Of a stretch of 64,000 bases of DNA, positions 43,879 through 51,873 are shown piece by piece (the stretch's first letter is position 1; each line of letters begins with the position of its first letter). Source of the DNA: Cumulibacter sp047975195 (lineage in GTDB: Bacteria; Actinomycetota; Actinomycetes; Mycobacteriales; Antricoccaceae); assembly GCA_047975195.1 (NCBI GenBank), contig JBKEDB010000027.1, positions 1-64,000 on the forward strand. Direction: 5' to 3'. Position numbers and translations under genes: made by a program. The notes under the pieces were generated by a model. The model saw only the letters and a list, made by a program, of their open reading frames with translations, searched no databases and had not been told where the DNA came from.

Positions 43879-46800
43879 GTGACCTGGTTCGATCTGACCT
43901 CTGCGCAACGGGGCCTCTTCTTCGCGCACGCCTTGGCGCCGGAGAGTCCGGCATACTCCACCGCCGAGTACGTCGAGTTCGATGGCCCCATCGAAGCCGC
44001 TCGATTGGGCGCCTCCATCGACGCTGCTTACACCGAGTTCGAACAGTTGCGGACGACCTTCCGACTTGGAGCGCACGGGCCCCAGCAGCGGGTGGACGCA
44101 CCGCGGCCGCGAACGTTGCAGACGATCGCCGTCGCGGGCGAAGCGGCTGCACTCGAGTGGATGCGCGCTGACCTGGCGCGGCCGATGAACCCACTCACTG
44201 GAGACGTCACACGTACTGCTCTATTGTCCGCTCCCGATGGCCTGTGCTGGTGGTATCACGCGGCGCACCACCTGGTGCTGGACGGGTACGGCGCTCAGCA
44301 ACTGATCACCCGCGTTACTGAGCTGTACAACGGGGCAGATACACGAACGCCTATATCACTGCGATCCGTTGTTTTCGCCGACCCAGAACACACCGTCGAC
44401 GCGGCCGCGGCCACGGCCTTCTGGGACGCGCGGATCGCCAACATGCGCGGTGTGACCGCCCTCGCTGGTCGTCAGGCTCCCGCCGCGCCGCAGGCGACGC
44501 GGCGGGTCCTGGATCTCACTGCGGACGAGCAGCGCGCCCTCGTCGCCGGGGCGCGACGCCTCCGCAGCACCTGGGCAGACCTACTCACCGTCGCGGTCGG
44601 TAGCTATGTGGCACGAATCGGCGCGGCCTCCGAGGCTCGCCTCGGTACTCCGATGATGAATCGTGTCGCCGCCGGCACCGGCACCCTGATTTCGGCGCGC
44701 ACGGTGTGCACCGCGATGAATGTCTTGCCGATCACCATTGCCGGCTGCGGCACGCTAGCGCACGCCTTGCAGAGCGCGCGGGCCGAGCAGCAGGCGGTCC
44801 GCGCATTCCCGTTCACCAGGCAGGAAGATCTCGCGCGGCGTTTGCATCGCCGCGACCAGACAGCCCAATTGTTCGGCTTGCAGTTGAACCTGATCCCTTT
44901 CACGCTGGAGATCGAACTGCAGGATGGCGACACGTCGGTCCACGGTACGGTGCGCAACCTGACGGCAGGTCCCGTCGAAGATGTGACCCTCGGCGTCCGC
45001 GGCGCCCCGGGGCGCGGCGGAAACGTCCGTCTCGAGTTGGATGCGAACCCCGACCTGTACACGATCGAGGATCTCCAGCTTCACCTCGGCAGGCTACGTT
45101 CCTGGATCCGCACGCTGGCCAGTGCCGATCTTGACGACCAGCTCCAAGCGTTAGATCTGCTGGATCCGAGCGAGCGGCAGCTGGTCGTCGAGGATTTCAA
45201 TTGCACCGCCCACCCTCAGGTGGCGGCGACGTTGCGGGAGCGCTTCCTGGCTCAGGCACACCGCACGCCGGATGCGGTCGCGCTCATCTGCGATGACCAA
45301 GAACGCACCTATAGCGAGCTTCTGCAATCGGCGTCCAGAGTGGCTGCGCAGCTTCAGGCCGCAGGCGTGTGCGCTGGTGACATTGTTGGGGTTGCTCGCG
45401 AACGCGGGATTGGCCTTTTCGAGGGCATCTACGGCGTCGTGCTGGCCGGGGCGGTTTATCTACCGGTGGACGTGGACCTTCCGCAGCAACGGATAGCGGA
45501 CATACTTGCCGATTCGGCGGCTACGGCATTACTGGGCGACGGCGAACGCCCCACCCTCATCACACCAGATCGGGCACCTGCCCCCCGCCGGTCGGTAAGC
45601 GAACGAGACGACGACACGGACGTGGACGCGGCGGCGTATGTGCTGTTCACATCGGGTTCCACTGGTCGCCCGAAGGGTGTCGTGATTAGCCATCGCGCTA
45701 TTGACAACCGACTCGCGTGGATGCAGCACCATCTCCGGTTGCAGCCAGGTGATCGGGTGCTGCACAAGACGCCAATATCGTTCGATGTATCGATCTGGGA
45801 ACTCTTCTGGCCCCTGCAAGTGGGCGCCGCGATCGTGATCGCGCCACCGGGATCGCATCGCGACCCACGCGCGATCGCCGACCTGATCGCAACGCAGAGG
45901 GTGACAACCGCACACTTCGTACCGTCGATGCTGCGTGCATTCCTCGCCGATGCGACAAGCCGTAACCGAGTATCCGGCGCGCAGTTGAGGCATCTGGTCA
46001 CCAGCGGCGAAGCGCTCACCGGCGAACTGGCCCGCGATGCAGCAAGGGCGTTCGGCGTACCGCCGACCAATCTCTACGGCCCGACCGAGGCCGCTATCGA
46101 TGTCACCGTCTGGGATTGCGCGCCCGAGGACGATACCGTCCCGATCGGGCGTCCCATTTGGAACACGACGTGCTATGTCCTGGACGCTCAGCGAGTTCCG
46201 GTCCCGATTGGGGTAGCGGGCGAGCTATGGCTCGGCGGCATTCAACTCGCTGACGGGTACGCCGGGCGCGAGGACCTCACCGCCGAACGCTTCATCGACA
46301 ACCCGTTTCACGCCGGACGGCTCTACCGGACCGGCGACCTCGCCGCCTGGCGCAGCGACGGCGCGCTCGATTACCTCGGCCGTGTCGATGACCAAGTAAA
46401 ACTCCGCGGCCAACGCCTCGAACTTGGTGAGATCGAGGCGATCGCCGGTGCTGTCGACGAAGTGGCGGGCGCGGCGGCAGGCCTGGTGAACGACGAACTC
46501 GTCGTCTGGTTCGTCCCCGGCCGGGCACCGCAGCCGCCAGGCACCACGCCTCAGGGTCGCGCAAGCGACGAGGCACAGGCTGCGCTCGCGGCCGCGTTTG
46601 CAGCAGCGCTGCCGGCTTCGCTGCAGCCGCATCACCTCGTCGCGGTCGAGGCCATCCCGCTCAGCAGCAGCGGTAAGACCGACCGCCGGACGCTGGCCGC
46701 AACTGCTGCGGTGCGCCGCGTCCAAAGCCACCAGCGCAGTGGCCCCCGCGACCTCGTCGAGCAACGCGTGTGCGCAGTGTTCACCGAGGTCCTCGCTACG

Positions 46801-47778
46801 GTCTCGATCGATCCGGATGCGGATTTCTTCTCGCTCGGCGGCGATTCGCTACGAGTGTTGCGGGTGTTGTCCGGCATTGAAGCGGAGTTCGGCACGGTCT
46901 TGGACCTCGCGGACATTTTCGCCCATCCGAGCGCCGCAGCACTGGCAAAATTGATCACTGGGGATTCCGCGACGGCATCGACGACAGCCGAACTGCTGAC
47001 TCTGCGCTCCGGGTCACGCGATCAGACACCGCTGTTCCTGCTGCCGCCAGCCGGCGGTCTGGGATGGTGTTACGTCAGTCTCTTGCGGTCGTTGCCGCAG
47101 GTCTTGCCCATTCACACGATTCAGGCCCCTGGGCTGCTCGAGGGGGCTCCGGAACCCGCAGGGGATTTGCGGCAACTCGCACGCCGTCAACTCGACATCA
47201 TCCGTCGCCTCGTCGGCGACGGACCGTTCCATATCGCTGGCTGGTCGCTGGGCGGACTGGCCGCGCAGGAGGTCGCCGCGCTGGCCGCTGCGGACGGTCA
47301 GCAGGTCGGCGCCGTGGTCTTGCTGGACGCTTACCCGTCAGATCAGTGGCGACACCTCAGCGATCCGACCGAAAGTGAGGCTCTGGTTGGGATTCTGCGT
47401 CTCGGCGGTGTCGAACCCCCGGAAGGTGAACTCGATCGTGCCCGGACTCTGTCACTACTCAGGGGCAGCGGCAGTGCGATCGGCGCGCTGCCCGACCTCG
47501 CCATCGCGGGCTGCATCGCCTCGGTAGTGCAGGCCAGCGCCATCGTGCGCGGCTCGGAACACGACATGTACGACGCGCCGGTAACCCTCGTGCGAGCAGC
47601 GGCACCGCGACCGGAGACATTCATCAATCCGGACGGGTGGCGCGAGTACGTGGGTAGTCTCGAGCTCGTTGACTTGCCTGTCACGCACGGCGAACTACTG
47701 CGTCCCCCCACCGCCGACCGTGTTGCCCAGCTCGTCGCTGACCGAATCACCGCCGCCAACGCCCGGAGCGCTCGATGA
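43879..47778 (+). CDS. entF: Siderophore NRPS, C-A-PCP-TE, predicted serine module
   Basis: 1,299 aa from GTG 43879, eight bases after entB. Condensation domain (residues 1-410) with the active motif HHLVLDG; adenylation domain (about 440-930) with VLFTSGSTGRPKGVVISH, FDVSIWELFW, NLYGPTEAAIDV and YRTGDLAAWR; carrier domain with FFSLGGDSLRVLRVL near residue 990; thioesterase with the GWSLGG nucleophile motif and a late THGE His. Aligned with EntF, the pocket residues read D-V-W-H-V-S-L-I-D, close to the serine code. Product: dihydroxybenzoyl-serine, possibly a cyclic trimer. No MbtH-like gene is adjacent. Confidence 0.9.
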   Translation: MTWFDLTSAQRGLFFAHALAPESPAYSTAEYVEFDGPIEAARLGASIDAAYTEFEQLRTTFRLGAHGPQQRVDAPRPRTLQTIAVAGEAAALEWMRADLARPMNPLTGDVTRTALLSAPDGLCWWYHAAHHLVLDGYGAQQLITRVTELYNGADTRTPISLRSVVFADPEHTVDAAAATAFWDARIANMRGVTALAGRQAPAAPQATRRVLDLTADEQRALVAGARRLRSTWADLLTVAVGSYVARIGAASEARLGTPMMNRVAAGTGTLISARTVCTAMNVLPITIAGCGTLAHALQSARAEQQAVRAFPFTRQEDLARRLHRRDQTAQLFGLQLNLIPFTLEIELQDGDTSVHGTVRNLTAGPVEDVTLGVRGAPGRGGNVRLELDANPDLYTIEDLQLHLGRLRSWIRTLASADLDDQLQALDLLDPSERQLVVEDFNCTAHPQVAATLRERFLAQAHRTPDAVALICDDQERTYSELLQSASRVAAQLQAAGVCAGDIVGVARERGIGLFEGIYGVVLAGAVYLPVDVDLPQQRIADILADSAATALLGDGERPTLITPDRAPAPRRSVSERDDDTDVDAAAYVLFTSGSTGRPKGVVISHRAIDNRLAWMQHHLRLQPGDRVLHKTPISFDVSIWELFWPLQVGAAIVIAPPGSHRDPRAIADLIATQRVTTAHFVPSMLRAFLADATSRNRVSGAQLRHLVTSGEALTGELARDAARAFGVPPTNLYGPTEAAIDVTVWDCAPEDDTVPIGRPIWNTTCYVLDAQRVPVPIGVAGELWLGGIQLADGYAGREDLTAERFIDNPFHAGRLYRTGDLAAWRSDGALDYLGRVDDQVKLRGQRLELGEIEAIAGAVDEVAGAAAGLVNDELVVWFVPGRAPQPPGTTPQGRASDEAQAALAAAFAAALPASLQPHHLVAVEAIPLSSSGKTDRRTLAATAAVRRVQSHQRSGPRDLVEQRVCAVFTEVLATVSIDPDADFFSLGGDSLRVLRVLSGIEAEFGTVLDLADIFAHPSAAALAKLITGDSATASTTAELLTLRSGSRDQTPLFLLPPAGGLGWCYVSLLRSLPQVLPIHTIQAPGLLEGAPEPAGDLRQLARRQLDIIRRLVGDGPFHIAGWSLGGLAAQEVAALAAADGQQVGAVVLLDAYPSDQWRHLSDPTESEALVGILRLGGVEPPEGELDRARTLSLLRGSGSAIGALPDLAIAGCIASVVQASAIVRGSEHDMYDAPVTLVRAAAPRPETFINPDGWREYVGSLELVDLPVTHGELLRPPTADRVAQLVADRITAANARSAR

Positions 47779-48416
47779 CCATCCCCGTGGTCCGCTTCGA
47801 ACCCGTCGATCGGCACGCCGACGCCGGGCTGCTCACGGCGTACGAACTCGGGCGCCGCGACCGGCTGGTCCGCGCAACTGACCGCGCCGCTTACGTCGCC
47901 GCGCACGTCCTGGTTCGCCGCTGCGTGGCCGAACTGACCGGCCTCCGACTCGCGGACATCCACATTTCGCAGGTATGCCCAACCTGTGGCGTCGAGCCCG
48001 GGCACGGCGTACCCCGGGTCAGCGGCCACCCCGACCTCCAGGTCAGTCTCAGCCACAGCCATCACCACGTGGCGGCCGCTGCGGCTAAGACGCCAATCGG
48101 CATCGACGTGGAGACGATCGACGCAGGGGGCAGGCCGGACGTGGTTGGCCAGGCGCTGAGTGCGGCCGAACAAGCCTGGGTAGGAGCGCAACCCAACCCG
48201 CATCGCGCGTTCCTGCGGCTATGGGTGCGCAAGGAGGCGTGGATCAAATGCGGCAATGCGTCATTGGATGATCTCGCTGCAATCGACGTACTCGCCGAAG
48301 ATGCGGCCGAACCCGATCAGAGGGCCTTCCAGGAGTGGTCCATACCGGACGCCGTCGGCGCCTGGACGACCTCGCCGCCGTTGCGAAGCAATCTCAGGAC
48401 GACCGCGCGCCAGTAG
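47775..48416 (+). CDS. entD: 4'-phosphopantetheinyl transferase
   Basis: 213 aa from ATG 47775, overlapping the NRPS stop. The Mg-binding and catalytic motifs are present: IGIDVETIDAG and LRLWVRKEAWIKCGNASL; the N-terminal part carries LVRRCVAELTGLRL. There is an unusual CX2C pair (VCPTCGVEPGHG) common in actinobacterial Sfp-type enzymes. It attaches phosphopantetheine to the carrier domains of EntB and EntF. Confidence 0.9.
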   Translation: MTIPVVRFEPVDRHADAGLLTAYELGRRDRLVRATDRAAYVAAHVLVRRCVAELTGLRLADIHISQVCPTCGVEPGHGVPRVSGHPDLQVSLSHSHHHVAAAAAKTPIGIDVETIDAGGRPDVVGQALSAAEQAWVGAQPNPHRAFLRLWVRKEAWIKCGNASLDDLAAIDVLAEDAAEPDQRAFQEWSIPDAVGAWTTSPPLRSNLRTTARQ

Positions 48417-48434
48417 ACGCTAGGACGCTGATCA

Positions 48435-48791
48435 TCAGCGTCGACCGCCGCGACGCAACGCATCGTCCAGTTCGTCGAACTCGAACTGCGCCGGGCGTAC
48501 CAGACCTTCGCGGTATGCCGCACGACTGAGCATGTGCGCGGACACCGGCGCCGTCAACGCTTGCGCTATCGCGACCAGCACCAGCGTGCCGAACGCCGAC
48601 CAACTGCGCAATGTCAGCGCGAGCCCGACCAAGATCAGCAGCAAGCCCAGCGTTTGGGGCTTCGTGGCAGCATGCATCCGCATGTACAACGCGTTGAAGC
48701 GCACCAAGCCGATTCCCGCGATTAGCGTCAATGCGGCGCCGGCCAGAATCGAAATCGCGCCGAGTACGTCCAGCAATCCGCTCCAGGACAT
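48435..48791 (-). CDS. mrpG: Na+/H+ antiporter subunit G
   Basis: 118 aa from ATG 48791, which overlaps the end of mrpF; a longer reading to 48845 would run into that gene. Three membrane helices, with the family pattern GLVRFNALYMRMHAATKPQT between helices 1 and 2. Small membrane subunit of the Mrp complex, needed for assembly. The C-terminal tail is charged. A palindrome at 48424-48442 covers the stop and lies before the convergent entD end. Confidence 0.88.
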   Translation of the reverse strand: MSWSGLLDVLGAISILAGAALTLIAGIGLVRFNALYMRMHAATKPQTLGLLLILVGLALTLRSWSAFGTLVLVAIAQALTAPVSAHMLSRAAYREGLVRPAQFEFDELDDALRRGGRR

Positions 48792-48792
48792 C

Positions 48793-49062
48793 TCAGCGCT
48801 CCCGTCCTCGTCGGTCGACCAAGAATCGCGCGACCGATACCGCACCGACGAAACCGACCAGGGCGAGCGCTAACAAGATCGGCAGAGCCGAAGACGTGTC
48901 CGAATGCGTGATAGCCAGCGCGACACCACCGATCAAAGTCACCACGATGACGTCGGAGGCGAGAATCCGGTCTACGTTGGACGGCCCGCGAAGCAGCCGC
49001 CCGATTGCCAGCAGTACCGCGAGAACCAGCATCGCGGCGGCGACGATATGTACGACAGTCAT
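48793..49062 (-). CDS. mrpF: Na+/H+ antiporter subunit F
   Basis: 89 aa from ATG 49062, overlapping mrpE by four bases. Three helices, with LLRGPSNVDRILASDVIVV, the MrpF signature including the conserved Asp residues, and SVARFLVDRRG at the end. Membrane subunit of the Mrp antiporter. Confidence 0.88.
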   Translation of the reverse strand: MTVVHIVAAAMLVLAVLLAIGRLLRGPSNVDRILASDVIVVTLIGGVALAITHSDTSSALPILLALALVGFVGAVSVARFLVDRRGRER

Positions 49063-49640
49063 CCGGTATCCCCTTCCACCCGCTCGATTTCTTCGGGAGT
49101 CCCGATCGCCAACACCAGGCGTCGCTCTAGATCGAGGATCGCTGACCGGCGCTGCTCAAGCGTTCTTTCGTCGACAGCGTCGACGTCGTGCACATACAGC
49201 GTTCCAGCCGATCGGCGCACCTCAATGACGACCGAACCCGGCACCAGCACCGTCATCACGGCGACCAGGGTGAGGTACAGGTCCGATCGGGTACGCAACT
49301 TGACCTCGATGATCGAGCCCCGTGGGGGCGGAGCCGGACGCAAGGCCATCGCCGCGACGTGCATAGACGCCACGACGATCGACCACATGAAACTCACCAC
49401 GAGCGCGATCACTCGCAACGGCCGCGGCCGGCCGTAGTACTCGATCGATGGCAACGGGAACACCACGGTGACCACGACGCCGATCAGTAACCCATTGATC
49501 GTGTTGCCCCAACTGAGCTTGTCCCACATCAGGATCCATACCAGCGCAACCGCAATGACCGTGCGCGGCTGGAAGCCCGGTCGCCGGCTGAGTCCGACTC
49601 GGCTCATGCGCGGGGGTAGCCGCGGCGGGCGGACCATCAC
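49059..49640 (-). CDS. mrpE: Na+/H+ antiporter subunit E
   Basis: 193 aa from the start at 49640, overlapping mrpD by four bases. N-terminal membrane helices (TVIAVALVWILMWDKLSWGN, LLIGVVVTVVFPLP), then a cytoplasmic domain with LTLVAVMTVLVPGSVVIEV and TLYVHDVDAVDERTLEQ, as in the MrpE family. The N-terminal 25 residues are basic and Pro-rich, longer than usual. Confidence 0.88.
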   Translation of the reverse strand: MMVRPPRLPPRMSRVGLSRRPGFQPRTVIAVALVWILMWDKLSWGNTINGLLIGVVVTVVFPLPSIEYYGRPRPLRVIALVVSFMWSIVVASMHVAAMALRPAPPPRGSIIEVKLRTRSDLYLTLVAVMTVLVPGSVVIEVRRSAGTLYVHDVDAVDERTLEQRRSAILDLERRLVLAIGTPEEIERVEGDTG

Positions 49641-51244
49641 TTCACCCCCGGCGGAAGCACGGCATCGATGTACGGTGCCCGCAGAATCATGTCGCGAGCG
49701 GCGTCGTCGGTGTAGCCGAATAACGGCCCGGCACCAATGGTGATCGCCAAACTCACCGCCGTCATCGCCGCCGTCGCAACCAACATCGAGACCGGCAACG
49801 CCTTACTGCGTGAAGTATCGGTGGCCAACTCGACATCGAACTCGAGTTCGTGCCCTTCACGCTGAGCAGCCGCTTCCGGGTCGATATCCGGCCGAGCAGC
49901 CATCGCGGACGCCGTCGTCTCACTGGGCGAGCGCCAGAACGCGGCACCCCAGACTTTAGCCATCACGTATAGCGTGAGCAGGCTGGTCGCGAGAGCGCCC
50001 GCGACCAGCACGTAGGCCATCGGTGTGCCGAGATCGACGCCCGCCTGCAGCAGACCTGTCTTGGCGATGAATCCCGATAACGGCGGGATTCCGCCCAGGT
50101 TCATCGCGCCGACGAAGAACAAGACAGCCAACACCGGCGAAATCGCCGCCAGGCCACCGAGCGCGCCCAGTGACGTCGATCCGCTGACCCGATCAATCAG
50201 TCCGGTCACCAAGAACAGTGCGGTTTGGATGGTGATGTGGTGTACGACGTAAAACACGGCGCCCGACAGTCCAGCCTGATCGGCCAGCGCGATGCCGAAC
50301 AACATGTAGCCAATGTGGCTGACCAGGGTGAAGGACAAGATTCGCTTGATGCCGGTCTGACTGACCGCGCCCAGAATGCCGATCAGCATCGTCAACAGAG
50401 CGACCCACATCAACACGTCCTGCAGCGGTGAATCCGGGAACAGCAGCGTTTGCGTGCGGATCATCGCGTATACGCCGACTTTCGTCAGCAGTCCGGCGAA
50501 CACGGCGGTGACGGGCGCAGGCGCGGTGGGGTAACTGTCCGGCAGCCAAGCGGACATCGGGAACACCGCGGCCTTGATCCCGAACACGGTCAGCAGGAGC
50601 AACTGCAGGACCAAGGCGACCCCGCTGTCGATCTCCGGTAATCGTTTCGCGAGCTGCGCGAGGTTGACCGTGCCGACGGCGGCGTACACCGCGGCGATCG
50701 CCACCAGAAACAGGAACGACGAGACCAGGCTGACCACGACGTACGTCGTCCCGGCCCGGATCCGCGGACCCAGACCGCCCAGGGTCAGTAGAACGTACGA
50801 GGCGAACAGGAGGATTTCGAACCCGACGAACAAGTTGAACAGGTCCCCGGCCAGGAACGCGTTCGCGACGCCGGCGCTGAGCACCAGGAACGTCGGGAAG
50901 TACACCGTCAGCGGCGTTTCCTCGTCACCGTCCGCGACACCCTGACCGATCGAAAAGATCAGCACGACGAACGTGACGATCGAGGAGACCATCAGCATCA
51001 ACGCCGCGAGCCGGTCGGCGACCAGGGAGATACCTAGCGGTTCCTCCCACCCGCCGATCCATAGGGTCAGCGGGCCGGACGTGTCGGCGATATACATCAG
51101 GACGCCTGCGACAACGACGGTCAACGCCAGCACCGTGAGGCTGATGATGCGCTGCAGGTGTACCGATCGGCGGAAGACCAAGGTGAGCGCGGCTCCGAAC
51201 AGGGGCAGCAGCACCGGCATGGGCACGAGCCAGGTCATGGTCAT
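49637..51244 (-). CDS. mrpD: Na+/H+ antiporter subunit D
   Basis: 535 aa from ATG 51244. Fourteen or so membrane helices of the complex I NuoN/L-like family. Landmarks: GDLFNLFVGFEILLFASYVL, VFGIKAAVFPMSAWLPDSYP with the Lys of the proton path, ISHIGYMLFGIALAD-like LVSHIGYMLFGIALADQAG, and GGIPPLSGFIAKTGLLQAG. Proton-moving subunit of Mrp. Overlaps both neighbours by four bases. Confidence 0.92.
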   Translation of the reverse strand: MTMTWLVPMPVLLPLFGAALTLVFRRSVHLQRIISLTVLALTVVVAGVLMYIADTSGPLTLWIGGWEEPLGISLVADRLAALMLMVSSIVTFVVLIFSIGQGVADGDEETPLTVYFPTFLVLSAGVANAFLAGDLFNLFVGFEILLFASYVLLTLGGLGPRIRAGTTYVVVSLVSSFLFLVAIAAVYAAVGTVNLAQLAKRLPEIDSGVALVLQLLLLTVFGIKAAVFPMSAWLPDSYPTAPAPVTAVFAGLLTKVGVYAMIRTQTLLFPDSPLQDVLMWVALLTMLIGILGAVSQTGIKRILSFTLVSHIGYMLFGIALADQAGLSGAVFYVVHHITIQTALFLVTGLIDRVSGSTSLGALGGLAAISPVLAVLFFVGAMNLGGIPPLSGFIAKTGLLQAGVDLGTPMAYVLVAGALATSLLTLYVMAKVWGAAFWRSPSETTASAMAARPDIDPEAAAQREGHELEFDVELATDTSRSKALPVSMLVATAAMTAVSLAITIGAGPLFGYTDDAARDMILRAPYIDAVLPPGVK

Positions 51245-51873
51245 CGGCTCGCTCCATCCGCACCTGGCTCAGCGCCGGGGCCCGCACCGTCGCGATCACC
51301 GGGCGATTTCTTGCCCTCAGTATCTTCCGGGTATGCACCACCGACGTCGGACTCGATCGCGGCGTTGAGCGCGACGGCCTCGGCCCGCGCGCGCTCCTCC
51401 GCCTCTCGGGCCTCGGCCTCCTCGGGGTCTTCCTCCGCCTCGGTCGTGGAGGTCACATCGGCGTCGTACGACTCGGACGGTTGATCGCGTTCGGCCAGAC
51501 GCAAAATCAACGCATCCTCAAGGTCATCGGGGACGTCGTCGCTACCGGTCAGCCGCCAGTATCGGTAGGCCAGCGCCATCATGAACGCGACCGTCGCTAG
51601 CGAAATCACGATCGCGGTCAGTACAAGCGCCTCCGGTAACGGATCGCTCATTTCCTCCGGCGGACGCTCACCCAGCAGCGGCGCACCGCGGGCTTTGCCC
51701 ATCACGACCAGGTACAGCCCGGCGACACCGTTGCTCATCAACACGATGCCCAGCAGCACACGGGTCAGCGAGCGCTCCAGCAGCAGGTACACGCCTGCCG
51801 CGACCAGAACGGACGCGACCACGATCAGGGTGATGTTGGGCTGCAAATTCGCGTCGGCGGCAATTGGTGTCAT
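51241..51873 (-). CDS. mrpC: Na+/H+ antiporter subunit C with long acidic tail
   Basis: 210 aa from ATG 51873. Residues 12-110 contain three helices of the NuoK-like MrpC family (LLGIVLMSNGVAGLYLVVMG, DPLPEALVLTAIVISLATVA). From about residue 115 a charged Glu/Ala-rich tail (EDPEEAEAREAEERARAEAV), likely disordered or helical, adds about 95 residues that typical MrpC proteins lack. The tail should lie in the cytoplasm. Confidence 0.9.
   Translation of the reverse strand: MTPIAADANLQPNITLIVVASVLVAAGVYLLLERSLTRVLLGIVLMSNGVAGLYLVVMGKARGAPLLGERPPEEMSDPLPEALVLTAIVISLATVAFMMALAYRYWRLTGSDDVPDDLEDALILRLAERDQPSESYDADVTSTTEAEEDPEEAEAREAEERARAEAVALNAAIESDVGGAYPEDTEGKKSPGDRDGAGPGAEPGADGASR

Noticed and set aside
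48424..48442. Palindrome GACGCTGATCATCAGCGTC as a terminator
   Set aside because: The two arms meet with a single central base, so a normal RNA hairpin would lose several pairs, and it lies within the mrpG stop region; not listed as a feature.
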